This document shows, piece by piece, positions 52,413 through 63,554 of a stretch of DNA of 64,000 nt. The stretch is taken from the NCBI GenBank assembly GCA_963281255.1, contig OY725495.1, positions 3,782,001 through 3,846,000 of the forward strand. Reading direction: 5' to 3'. The notes beneath the pieces are model-generated. The model made no database searches and was not told the origin of the DNA. It worked only from the letters and a program-made list of their open reading frames with translations. This stretch comes from Aphrocallistes beatrix (Eukaryota; Porifera; Hexactinellida; Sceptrulophora; Aphrocallistidae). The stretch's first letter is position 1; each line of letters starts with the position of its first letter. A program made the translations under genes and the position numbers.

Positions 52413-55380
52413 ATGACTATCGGTAAGAACAAGCGCCTAACACGAGGTAAAGCCGGGAAAGGCGCCAAGAAGAAGGTGATTGACCCATTCATCAAGAAGG
52501 ATTGGTACAACGTGAGAGCTCCGGCGACCTTTGACGTGCGAGACATCGGCAAGACTCCGGTCAACAAGAGCTCTGGCACGAAGCATAGCAGCGATTCTCT
52601 GAGGGGGAGAGTGTTCGAGATATCTCTAGGCGATCTCTCCACCGCTAACAATGAGAATGTGTTCAGGAAGTTCAGACTTATCGCAGAAGAGGTTAGATTG
52701 TGGATCCCAACCTGAGTCCACATAACATATCAGGAGTCTACGGGATTTTGTATTAAGGTTGATGGGAGAAGTCCACAGCCAAAAATGACTGAAAACCACT
52801 GGAATAGGTTTCAAGACCTGTGGTCTTTTGACCCAATGTGACCTTAGTTGACTAATTCATTGAAAGATGATGAAGAATTATGAATTATTCAATTAATGAA
52901 TTATTCAAAATCTCAAACATTAGTGCAGATTATATGCCCAAAAATAGTTAAAAGGTTGCTCATGTTATATACCTCTAACATTGCTAAGTCCCTAAGAAAT
53001 ATCAATTTTTTTTCATTATTTTATTTTCAAATTTTGAGTAATTCATTGATAACTCATGAATTAGTCAACTCAGGATTTTGAATGCCACTGCTCTAATGAG
53101 TGCTGTGTAGATCGATGACAAGTCTGTACTGACCAACTTCCACGGAATGACTCTGACATCGGACAAGCTCAAGTCCATGGTTAAGAAGAATCAGACTACG
53201 ATAGAGGCCTACGCGGATGTCAAGACCACGGACGGATATCTGCTACGGCTGTTCTGTATTGGATTCACTCATAAGCCGGACCATCAAGCCAAGAAGACCT
53301 GCTACGCTAAGACCTCCAAGTGCAAGGCTATCCGCAGGAAGATGGTCGAGATCATGACTAAAGAGGTGAGCTCTTTGAACTGATTTATTTTGAAATAATT
53401 GCACTCTAAATTCTCGTTTTGTCGATATAACTCGGGTTTTTGAATCAATGAAAGATGGGCAAAAAACCCAACGATTTCGACTGTATCTGAAGTCAATTAC
53501 GACCTAGGGTTAATATTCTGGAATATCCCCCTACATTAAAAATGTTCCAACCTTCATACAAAACAGTGTTTTCAAGGCTTGTGTAGAAACTTAGTAATTT
53601 TTGATATACAGTCAACTCAGCTTAATAGGGTCACTGTCTAATCGGATTAACCATTTAATCGGGCCACTTTTGGCAGGACCGGAATAGCTCTCACACATAG
53701 AAGCTAATACAAAATATTTTCGGTTAATAGAGTTCTCCGCTTAATCGGGGCAAATTGTCTTCTGACCGATGTGAACCTTTTTAAGCGGAGTCGACTGAAT
53801 TAAGACATTGGAAATTTGTAATTGATGTATGTGTAAATCTTTGGAATTTCTACATTCATTAGAAGGTCACTACCTATTCATTCATAACCTAACTGAGAAT
53901 AATTGGTTGAATTTCGCTGTGCTGCAAATCGACATCGTAATTGCCTGTTTGCACTTCAGCGAAAGCGCAAATTACTTTGCTGGAATCAACGCTTGCGAAT
54001 ACGAATTGTACTAAATGACTTCCCAGAATTCTTTGTAAATTTTCCCTGGGGACTTTTACTCGACTTTGGAATGACATTATTCTACTTTTAGTTTCATTGC
54101 GCTCTTTTGAATAAGTAGAATTTACGCTACTTCCAGATAAGGACCTACTTCTCAGATAATTATAATATTGTATACTCAACTATAAATACGCAGTCATTCT
54201 ATTATGGAATTATTCCTCGAAACAGCACAGCTATTTACCAAATTAGGAATTATGCTAAAGTGTGAAAGTATTGAGTTGTTTGTTATTATGGACCCAAGTC
54301 AGTAAGGAAAATATTCATGACGCCAATTATATACGGCTCACTTTACATTGACAGTTTCGTTATAAATAGACTGGACTTCCTCTTTCAAATGTAAATACTG
54401 AAAAGTATAAGTATTATTTTACAGAATTCACATCCTTAGTTTATCCCACATAATTAGATACCCAATAGCAAATAGTTAGCAGATAAGATTTCTTTTTCAC
54501 GAGGTATTTTGGTACTAGACTCTATTTATAAGTTTTTGAAATATTCATATCCTGTAGTATTAGATTACACTCAATTATAATTTGAATAGATTCCTTGTCC
54601 GATCTTCTACCATGCATGATGACGAGTCTCTAGAGTCTATTCACTTTTCTGAGTCAAATAGTCGCTTAAAAATGTTTTAATATTGGACTTCATTCTTCTC
54701 AAACTTGTACTTTAATACGATTTGAATTGTATATTCGAATTTGGTTAGATTTTTTAAATCATTTATGTTCTCGGTTAATGAGTATTTTCTCGTCTCAATC
54801 TATACATTAAATATTGTGATCAATTTGTATAAAATTTCTTCCATTATTGCTTACTTCAGAGTTCTGGTAGTGCATACAGTCGACTCCGCTTAATAGGGTC
54901 ACATCGGTCAGAGGATATTTTGCCCCGATTAAGCGGAGGACCCTATTAACCGAAAATAATTTGTATTAGCTTCTATGTGTGAGAGTTATTCCAGTCCTGC
55001 CAAAAGTGGGCCGATTAAGTGGTTGACCCGATTAAGCAGTGACCCTATTAAGCGGAGTTGACTGTACTTACTTTAGTATCTAGAGTTACGTCCCAACTTA
55101 TTTATGCCACATAACATTCCAATAGATCAGTACCGTCGACCTGAAGCAAGTGATCAACAAACTAATCCCAGACTCGATAGCCAGTGACATCACGAAGCAA
55201 TGTGGCGCCCTATTCCCCATGAAAGACGTGGCCATCCGTAAAGTAAAAGTGTTGAAGCGGCCGAAAGCAGACATGAGTAAGCTGATGGATATGCACGGCG
55301 ACTCCGGTAAGACAGGGGTGCTGTCTGGTGAGATCGTGGGTAGGGAGGGGTACGAACCTCCGATACAGGAGAGTGTGTGA
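52413..55380 (+). CDS. RPS3A: 40S ribosomal protein S3a (eS1)
   Basis: Three coding exons: 52413-52691, 53111-53365 and 55126-55380, both introns in phase 0 with GT/AG ends; together 262 residues (vertebrate protein 264). Component of the small ribosomal subunit platform. The product starts [20 protein letters not shown] and includes [64 protein letters not shown] and ends [11 protein letters not shown]. Intron 1 (419 bp) begins 6 bases before a hAT-type MITE. Intron 2 (1760 bp) contains two Tigger-like MITEs. No snoRNA was recognised in the introns, although eS1 genes host box C/D snoRNAs in some animals. Confidence 0.97.
52698..52801. mobile_element. hAT-type MITE relic at a splice donor
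   Basis: Left end TTGTGGATCCCAACCTGAGT and right end complementary to CAGTGGTTTTCAGTC, of the 51507 family. No clear TSD. It starts 6 bases inside intron 1 of the eS1 gene, directly after the donor. Confidence 0.6.
52840..53085. repeat. Dispersed repeat with inverted ends
   Basis: AGTTGACTAATTCATTGA at the left and CATGAATTAGTCAACT at the right are complementary; the left half matches 17205-17290. Inside intron 1 of the eS1 gene. Confidence 0.6.
53609..53797. mobile_element. Tigger/pogo-like MITE
   Basis: 189 bp, ends CAGTCAACTCAGCTTAATAG and the complement of CAGTCGACTCCGCTTAA. TA precedes it; the right TA is lost. In intron 2 of the eS1 gene. Confidence 0.8.
54877..55064. mobile_element. 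Tigger/pogo-like MITE
   Basis: 188 bp with ends CAGTCGACTCCGCTTAATAG and the complement of CAGTCAACTCCGCTTAATAG, TA on both sides. In intron 2 of the eS1 gene, 61 bp before exon 3. Confidence 0.85.
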
Positions 55381-56956
55381 TTAGATTTCGTAGTTTTCTT
55401 AGGTAATGATTAGTCGTTCATTTTGTTAGGTAGATTTAGTAGCTGTTATATAGTTAGAATGCTAATATGCTGTATCCTTCTACGCCGGATGTGATAGCTA
55501 TAATTTAGTGGTATTGCCAACCTAAATGTTACGAATTATTCGTTGCATTTCCTTTGGTCTTTCACCAACTTTTGCTTTAAAACTTTTGAGTCGTAAATCT
55601 CTGATCGCTTTTATACTCTTTAATTTCTTTCCGATTCTGAGAAACTATATTTTGATCAGAAACCCAATGTTGAATTTTGATCAGAAAACCAATGTTGAAT
55701 TTTGATCAGAAAACCAATGTTGAATTTTGATCAGAAATACTAATTAATACAAATTCCACAGTTCTACATTGGTTTTCTGATCAAAATGTTCTAACATCCA
55801 TATTCTAAATACTTTATTATAAATATTGATAAATCAGATTTCTACTTGTTGATCATTTCAACTTTCATCTCGTTTCTCTCTCCATAATATTCCATAATAA
55901 AACACTTATATTTGACTTGAAGCCAAGTTAATTCATACTAACCAATTCGATATATCGAAAGTAATGCTCAATTCCGAACTGAGATCCGATATTATATGTA
56001 GACACAGACTCTAGTTACATGTGTTAACATGCTACCTTCTCATGATACTGATATCCGCGATAACCAGCTTAACTAGATATCATTCATATTTGGTTGAACA
56101 GCAATATTATATTATCATGTCCAATGTTACTATTGAATGATGTGCTAATTTCCTTCTTGGTTTAATTATGGTTAATCTATTGTATTAATGCATTTCTTGG
56201 ATCATTCGAATCATCGAATTGATCCTATCTGGCCCAAGTATAAAAGCTAAGAAATCATACTTATGGTGCTTTGTATACTTTTCTATCTTATAATACTGTA
56301 CATTCGTTTCAAAAGCAAATCATTTCAACACTTTTGGTGAAATTATTATTATTATCCTTAGTCCACAAATACTGATCTAGTTGTTGCAATCCTGGAACTG
56401 GTTTTACTCAGATCCTATCTCTATATTAACTTCAGTTGTGTCCCTAGTGCTAGATTTGACTTGTATATCCAGAAAATCGATGAAGAAACGATGCGAGTTA
56501 GTAACCAGTAATAATGGTTATGCAATAAAATATTAAAATTGAGTATCTAAACTACGTTTTCCAATTATTTTATTGCTGATTAAGTTAATTAAACTCGCAT
56601 ATGACTCAATTGAACAATTCTCAATAATTATGAGGCAAACTGTACCTCTTTATTTGGAAATGCTTTTTATCTCAATTTTTTTGTACTTTAACTAAAGGCT
56701 ACTAACAGTAAATTCAAAGCACATTTTGTTGAGTAATGAAACTCTAGTGAGTTTCGCTAATTGATTGAAATTAGCCTGTACTTAGGAGAACAGTAGAACT
56801 TATATGGACCTAAGCTCACCATGCAACGTAACAGAAATCGCATTATTTAAGCTTAAACGCCTTAGCACTAATGTTTCTAACGAAATATTTTCCAGCCCTT
56901 GGATTTATATGTGATAGATTTAAGAGGTTTAACTGTAAATATTTCCATCAAAACCA
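55381..56956. other. Spacer with 25-bp repeats
   Basis: No gene is seen. A small tandem and inverted repeat lies at 55650-55788. The remainder is plain AT-rich DNA. Confidence 0.5.
55650..55788. repeat. 25-bp direct repeats plus an inverted copy
   Basis: Three full and one partial copy of TTTTGATCAGAAAACCAATG-TTGAA, followed after about 40 bp by the inverted ACATTGGTTTTCTGATCAAA. A stem-loop of about 25 bp can form. Confidence 0.85.
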
Positions 56957-58111
56957 ATGACGACTTTGAAAGACCTGAGTCCTGAGAACATGAAGCTAGC
57001 TGCTTCGAAGAAGATCACTGGAGTGGATGTGACTGACTTTGCACAGAAGATCCATGAGCACAATAATGTGAGTTCCATTCTGTAGTTTCTTAAATCTTTG
57101 CTAAGTAAATATATCACCATTACAAAGGGTAATGCGGAAATGGTTCGACTTTTCGAAAAAGGAAATAGTTCGAATTGCGGATTTAGGAAATAGTTCGACT
57201 TTTTATCATTAGGATTAATGGTGGGGTTTTTTCGAACTATTTCCTTTTTTGGAAAGTCGAACTATTTCCGGTTTTTGTGCGAACTATTTCCACCATACCT
57301 TACAAAGGTAGTATTTGATCATGACCAATGGTTTTGTACAAATAGTACTAAAGTAGTTCATTAGAATAATAAATCAAATCTAAAGAAGAAGAAGCACAAA
57401 CCCTAATACGTACTCCTAATGAGCTCATTTCGAATATAACTCTATTGCAAATAGGAATATGCCAGTAGGCAGATTAATCATACTTGAACGGAGATATATA
57501 GAATCTGTAAAGCATAGAATTTCTAATTCTCGGAAATACTGAGATTCATGGAAATTAACTGTTTTTACCTAGAACAGACCAGGATTCCCAGTCGATCTTA
57601 CAATGGTAAATACAGTTACGAAATTAATTCTAATGTGTCAAAGAGAATTTGGAATTAGAAATATAAAATGCATAGGTTTATTCAAAATCACGTACATATG
57701 TATTAGTGGGACCAGTCAACTTGTACCACTACTAAAATGAAATGTACGATTCCTATAGCATTTTGGATGAGATATCTATAAGAACACAGTGAAAACAGGA
57801 TTTTCTGTTGACTTTGTAAGATTTGACTTGGTACGAGTTGGCATGTGGTATGAGTTGGCATGTGATATGAGTTGCCTGGCATTCGTATGTATTAGGTACT
57901 TAGTTGATAGATTAACTGATCTTAGTTTATTTATTGAATCTTGGGTATCATGTAGATCTACGTATTGAAGACCAGCTGGCTAGGAAATCCTACGAAACTA
58001 ATCCTCAGAACTTATTTCCAACTATGGGACTATCAGGTTAGACTTAGAGCTGTCTTCCTTACATTCCTCTCTGCCATTCTGGTTGCTTACTTCTACAGTA
58101 TCCAATATTGA
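56957..58111 (+). CDS. Probable two-exon small membrane protein, unrecognised
   Basis: Exon 1 is 56957-57067 (37 codons, MTTLKDLSPENMKLAASKKI...), with donor GTGAGT. Exon 2 is 57956-58111, after acceptor ATGTAG, in the same phase, giving 88 residues. The C-terminus is a single hydrophobic segment (AVFLTFLSAILVAYFYSIQY) preceded by basic residues, as in tail-anchored or small organellar membrane proteins. I do not recognise the family. A second donor-like CAG/GTTAGA inside exon 2 (58036) and an acceptor-like TTTAG at 58169 leave room for an alternative third exon (MERQIKKTPDLKEVLPPLPG). The intron contains the MITE 57128-57299. Confidence 0.5.
57128..57299. mobile_element. MITE with 8-9-bp TSD, copy 2
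   Basis: 172 bp, same family as 24795-24941 but in opposite orientation. Starts GGTAATGCGGAAATGGTTCG and ends CCACCATACC, flanked by TTACAAAG (57120-57127, 57300-57307). Confidence 0.75.
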
Positions 58112-58303
58112 ATGGCCCAATTCGTTTTTCACTTGTTGACTGATTTAAACTATTAAATTTGATGTTTAGTGTTTAATGGAAAGACAGATAAAGAAGACGC
58201 CAGACCTTAAAGAGGTGTTACCTCCTCTTCCAGGTGAGATGATACCATCAGCCATGACACCTCTCTCTTACATAGTCCATTCAATTAGTTATTTACTCTT
58301 ATT

Positions 58304-58390
58304 CATGTTACGGAAGATGTTGGAAGATGGTGGACATCTTCCGCGGAAGATGTCCACCATCTTCCAATATCCAACATCTTCCGTAACATG
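58304..58390. repeat. 87-bp near-perfect palindrome
   Basis: Arms CATGTTACGGAAGATGTTGG and AGATGGTGGACATCTTCC around CCGCGG, complementary over the full length except for seven extra bases in the right arm. GGAAGATG is itself repeated inside each arm. A very stable hairpin if transcribed. Confidence 0.92.
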
Positions 58391-59436
58391 GATACAAGGA
58401 AATGTCGGGCGCCGATAATACTTATCTAATCGAGTGATGTTGGAGTTTTTTGGAGATGGAAAACTCTTGCGTTTTAGAATATCACCGTACCGATATTTAA
58501 TTAATCTTTATTTACTATTACTGCATCAAATCCGTTTGTATTATCAGAGCCCAGCTCTTAGATTAACGATTAATAGTTTTAAATATCTGAAAGTTTGGAA
58601 ATTATTATCCTCGAGAATTTGCTGATTAAATCCTACATTATCCTGAATAATGTCGTTTCGATTGGATAATCTGATCCAATACATTATGTAGATTCATGAA
58701 ATTCTTAATATAGTTCACTAATAATAGTTATATTTAAATTGTGACTATTGTATTACACATTTCTACCTCAAATTGACCTCGGGGCTTTCCAAATAATCTT
58801 AAAACACAGGGAATCCATCATTTCCCGCTTATGCAATATTAGCACTGATTACATGTCCGTACTTTTCTGACTTTCTATTTTTGGGTTATATCTGTTTTGC
58901 TCAAATGCTAACACAGTTAAAGTTTAGCCCTACCTTTTCTATGCTTTGCTTAGCTCAGCTTGTCCACGTGATGTACCGTAACTGATTTGTCAGTGTTCTG
59001 ATCTTAAACGTAATTTTGTGATTTGTCAGTTCAGCAAATATTTAGTCCAAAGTCGATTTATTTTGAATGGATTTTTCGTTGAGCTCTCTAGCTAAATTAA
59101 ACTGTTTAATATTCTTTACTCTAAATGTGAATGTGATCTGTGATAATCAACATTTGGAATTATATATTTAGGATTTCATGATCGTTTATATATATATATA
59201 TATATATACATGTAAAATTGTAATCTGTTAAAATTTTTTTAATCGCATTCAGTTTTTCTTTTCCTAATGCTGTATACTCACTACCTGATATAACGGTTGC
59301 TACAGAAAAGCTCTTGAAGTGCTCTGTAATGAGATACCATAGAGAGGAGTTGAGGGATTGGATAATGTCTCTAATTAATGTATTTATCTACGTTTGCAAG
59401 CTAGCCTCGCCTCTAACTTAATGAAATACTCAAATC

Positions 59437-59834
59437 GGACAAAAGTATTTGAAATCCTTACAATTTTCCATCATAATTAGTTATAAAATTGGTCTATTCA
59501 TGAGTGAAATGTAATCAAACTGTTACAGATATTGTAATTTCGATTACAAATTCATATTCTACACATTCGAATGACTGGTTAGATGCCTTCTATTGCTATA
59601 TTCATTCACAAGGTTAAGATTCATCAAACTGTGCCACTCCACGTCATCATATCTAATGTTAATGGGAGTGAAAAGTGACATAAATTGATAATAATTCAAC
59701 TTATGAATGAATGTAGCATTAGAAGGCTTCAAACCCGAGTAATTCGAATGTATAGAATATGAATTTGAAATCGAAATTACAATATCTGTTACAGTTATGA
59801 TGGAAAATAGTAAGGATTTCAAATACTATTGTCC
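59437..59834. mobile_element. Tc1/mariner-like MITE with long TIRs
   Basis: About 398 bp with inverted arms of about 150 bp (GGACAAAAGTATTTGAAATC at the left; GATTTCAAATACTATTGTCC at the right). TSD unclear. No coding frame. Confidence 0.7.
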
Positions 59835-60500
59835 TGTTAGAGTATATCGATTTACTTCAAATTTACATATTTCTTCATTTCTGGAGACACCCTTGATTCT
59901 TTGATTGATTGTTAGATGCATGCTTTCACTAACTCGTTGATTGGATATGATACATACAATTAGGTAATTTTACCTCAGCCAAATATATCTCTTATGAATG
60001 AAGAATCTGCATTTAGTCTCCATCTTCATTGATGATTGTTAAATTTTTTTCGCTTCAACTCAATATTGTATTAATATACGCTTCTATATTATTTGGGTTA
60101 TTCCAAAAGTTTTGATCCAACTTGGGATAAACATATATTACTTCACTTAATAATATTGAATGCAATGAACTCAAAATTGTATTATCACGACAAACCAATA
60201 TACAAATCGAAAATTGAAACTGCACACTCCATTATACTTTTTAGATATAAACAAGTGTTCAGAACTTTCCACGTGCTCCTAACATTAATTGCGGCTATGT
60301 CTCAATATTAAGGGAATTTGGGATGATATATCGTCATTTGTTCATTAGTATTAATTATTTTTTGAAGACGTTTCGGCTGATACACTTTCTGATAAAAAAG
60401 TGTATCGAGACGATAGGCTCAAAGGTCCTAGAGAGAACCATGTGGCTCTATAACAGATATAGACTACGAGACTCTTCTATATTATTTATTTCATTTAGAC

Positions 60501-60691
60501 CAGGGGTGCTCAAACTTTTAAATCTACGCACCACTTTAAAAATTAGGCTCCGCCTTACGGGCCACAAATCATAGATCGCCTCTGGCTTTAGTTTAATCAA
60601 TTTTCAAGCTATACTATTTGACCTCATATTTTATATATATGAATAATGAAAACAAGCGAATTATCCGCGGGCAACCGTTTGAGCACCCTTG
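60501..60691. mobile_element. hAT (Buster-like) MITE
   Basis: 191 bp, ends CAGGGGTGCTCAAACTTTTA and the complement of CAAGGGTGCTCAAACGGTTG, with the perfect TSD ATTTAGAC (60493-60500, 60692-60699). Same family as 41054-41441, inverted. Confidence 0.88.
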
Positions 60692-60953
60692 ATTTAGACC
60701 CTTAACCCTCTGTCAATTTGTCTTTAGCGAGTTTTCCCACGAAAATTCAAAGTTTCTGTATTTTATTCAATCATTTATTCTTCATTTTTCCCCAAATATT
60801 TTTACAAATTAGAATAAAATTTAGAAGAAAAATAAGCCAATTGATAAATGATGCAAAATGGTCTTTATTTTCCTTCTTCATTATCAGACCACCTTCTTCC
60901 ATCTCCTTTAGTTGTGCCATTCTTATTTCCTGAATCGTGTATTTTGTTCTTTC

Positions 60954-61561
60954 GTGTTGATTTGAGAATTTTGTGTTTATTTGAGAATTTTGTGTTGTTT
61001 CGAGACTTTTGTTTTGTTTTGAGACTTTTGTGTTGATTCGAGACTTTTGTGTTGATTCGAGACTTTTGTGTTGTTTCGAGACTTTTGTGTTGATTCGAGA
61101 CTTTTGTGTTGTTTCGAGACTTTTGTGTTGATTCGAGACTTTTGTGTTGTTTCGAGACTTTTGTGTTGTTTTGAGACTTTTGTGTTGATTCGAGACTTTT
61201 GTGTTGATTCGAGACTTTTGTGTTGTTTCGAGACTTTTGTGTTGATTCGAGACTTTTGTGTTGTTTCGAGACTTTTGTGTTGTTTCGAGACTTTTGTGTT
61301 GATTCGAGACTTTTGTGTTGATTCGAGACTTTTGTGTTGTTTCGAGACTTTTGTGTTGATTCGAGACTTTTGTGTTGATTCGAGACTTTTGTGTTGATTC
61401 GAGACTTTTGTGTTGTTTCGAGACTTTTGTGTTGATTCGAGACTTTTGTGTTGTTTCGAGACTTTTGTGTTGATTCGAGACTTTTGTGTTGATTCGAGAC
61501 TTTTGTGTTGTTTCGAGACTTTTGTGTTGTTTTGAGACTTTTGTGTTGTTTTGAGGTTTTC
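60954..61561. repeat. 19-bp minisatellite, about 32 units
   Basis: Tandem GAGACTTTTGTGTTGATTC with a frequent A/T alternative (GATTC or GTTTC) and degenerate units at both ends. Period 19 puts each unit in a new frame, but no unit contains a stop on either strand in the frames used, so a 252-codon minus-strand frame (61623-60865) and a 109-codon plus-strand frame exist. Confidence 0.95.
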
Positions 61562-62062
61562 TCTTTCAATTCGAGACTTGTTGATCCAAAGTTTTGTCGG
61601 TTGTTTCTAGTTTGCTTTTTCAAGGTACTTTTCCCTTGATAAGCTAGTATTTATACACTTCATTGGAGTAGAATGCTGATCTTTGCACATGATCTGCTTT
61701 GCAAGTGGCCCACAGCAACAGAACTGAAGCAGTGGCTCTTCCATTATGTGGTATTCTAGTTCCATTGAACTTCGTATAATTTTTACTGGAAACTCCAAAC
61801 ATTAGTACCATAGTCGATATGTCGCTACCATGGTGAGTAAACATGTATTTAGTCAATTAATATTAATTCATAAACAGAGAAGCTATAGCACTGAATAGAA
61901 TCCTAGCACCTAGGACTCTATTAAGGGCCATGATGAGATTAACACATCCATTGGATCATTTTAGAATATTTTCAGGTGCCAGGTGCACATTGTATGGTTT
62001 TACAGTGAAGTTTATTCTATGTTCCCACACCCTTTATGTCATATTTCTTACTGGGGTCATAC

Positions 62063-62250
62063 CAGGGTTTCATCTAGCTTTCCAAAGTCAAACGCCTAAA
62101 TGGACGCCACCATTTTTCTACGCGCCTAGACTCATTTTTATATATGTTTTGTGCCGCGCACCTAGCCTCAAAAAATCATACGCCTAATTATGATCCATGG
62201 GATCAAATACGCGCCTCTAGGCGCGCCCAGTACGCCTAGATGAAAGCCTG
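62063..62250. mobile_element. hAT-type MITE (CAGGGTTTCATCTAG)
   Basis: 188 bp, ends CAGGGTTTCATCTAG and the complement of CAGGCTTTCATCTAGGCG, flanked by GGTCATAC / GTTCATAC. The interior is full of ACGCCTA/TAGGCG motifs in both directions. Confidence 0.78.
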
Positions 62251-62499
62251 GTTCATACGTATCTACAATCTCCATTGACTATACTTCGGTTGCACTGCTT
62301 TATACTTAAAATTGAAGGAAGTACATATATCCTAAGATCATCAACTCTCACAATTAAGTCCTAATTTTAGAATGACTCCAACGATCATACACTACATAGA
62401 ATACAATATTATAGCTAACTCTGTTAATATACGCAGGATTCTATCTAGGATGTTAAATTTGGGGATAGAACCCTGGTACGTTATTCCTAATTACTATGG

Positions 62500-62629
62500 C
62501 ATTGATTCCCAACTTGGGGTCCACAGGATTCGAAATTTTGTATTACGGTTAATAGGAGGGGGTGGGGTCCACATAATATAGGAAAATTGATATAGCTGAT
62601 CCACAGGCAAAAAAGTTTGAAAACCGCTG
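62500..62629. mobile_element. hAT (Buster-like) MITE
   Basis: 130 bp, ends CATTGATTCCCAACTTGGGG and the complement of CAGCGGTTTTCAAAC, TSD TACTATGG / TACTGTGG. Family of 51507-51628. Confidence 0.78.
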
Positions 62630-62996
62630 TACTGTGGATTTATTAGAAATATTATTTGACTGGTTCTAGGCATTGGAACTTGAGATAACCGAAGTTGTAC
62701 AATTATTATATAGACCTATTTAACCTGGGAGAAACTATGGATATGCTTATTATTTTTCAGTTTAAGCTATTTTAGCGGGGAAGTCATAGACATTTTGGGG
62801 TCATTACTATAAATAGAAATGACTCCAAGTCAGGCCCGGGATTTACTAACAATTGTTTCGATCGAACCAATGTTCTTTCCATCCTTAAACTGCGTTAAAG
62901 TGGTTGAAGATGGTGACAATCATCAGATCTCTTGAAACAGTGCATTCGTCTGTCATGAATCATGACTATAGCATAGGTCACAGTGTGTCTTATCAG

Positions 62997-63554
62997 CGTT
63001 AAGATACTTACTGGGTGGGAGATGCGATATCGAGGAAAGGTATCTGCTACTCCTCTGAGAAATGCGGTGTTCTACTGTAACAAAGAATTCCTGTATCTTG
63101 TAGTTGTTGAAGACATCGAACATATGAGTGCAGTAGAACAGTATCTTAAGGTCAGTTGCTATAAATTATGATTATATGTTCGCTTCCCGCACTCGCGTTG
63201 CGCAGCTGACAAATTGGGTTTTATTAATAAAGATTATTCTGCATGTTAAGAAGTATTTTACATAATGTACAATCTACTAAATCCATATATATTTTGCTAT
63301 GTAGTAATCTTCCTTCTAGCTCTTGCTTAACCGACATCCTACTCTCATTGCGTTTTAATTTGCGATAATTGTTTGATAGTATTTTCGGTCAATTCAGTAG
63401 AAAACTTAACTGTGTTAGTTTCACGACATTATGGTACTATAGTACAATTCCTTTTGTGTCTAGAGCTTGGTTCTAATGGTGCGAAATGGTTCTACATTGT
63501 CTGCTGTGATAAAGAACTTGTTCCTTCCTTGGAGTTCAGATGAGGAGCTTAAAA
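62997..63554 (+). CDS. Two probable exons of an unrecognised gene
   Basis: Exon 62997-63150 lies after a TTATCAG acceptor and ends in CTTAAG before GTCAGT; it reads ...RGKVSATPLRNAVFYCNK and LYLVVVEDIEHMSAVEQYLK. Exon 63463-63553 lies after GTGTCTAG and ends before GTAAGTC; it reads SLVLMVRNGSTLSAVIKNLF and LPWSSDEELKK. The phases agree (0). No start or stop is seen, so the gene extends outside these exons, to the left and/or past the window. I do not recognise the family. The left boundary is the weakest call. Confidence 0.4.

Larger units (their letters stand above)
58112..60500. other. Gene-poor stretch with foldback elements
   Basis: No supported gene. Contains a strong palindrome (58304-58390), a (TA)n run near 59186-59210 and a Tc1-like MITE (59437-59834). 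Confidence 0.5.
61562..62996. other. Spacer with two hAT MITEs
   Basis: No recognisable gene. hAT MITEs at 62063-62250 and 62500-62629; a dispersed repeat at 62760-62822 related to 38962-39030. One isolated ATGAATCAT at 62955. Confidence 0.5.

Noticed and set aside
52692..55125. Box C/D snoRNA in the eS1 introns
   Set aside because: Isolated C-box-like GATGATGA (intron 1) lacks a paired D box and terminal stem.
55650..55788. CRISPR-like spaced repeats
   Set aside because: The units are directly abutting tandem copies plus one inverted copy, with no spacers, in eukaryotic DNA.
60865..61623. 252-residue minus-strand open frame as a protein gene
   Set aside because: It is almost entirely a 19-bp minisatellite; openness follows from a stop-free unit. 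Kept only as a repeat and a finding.
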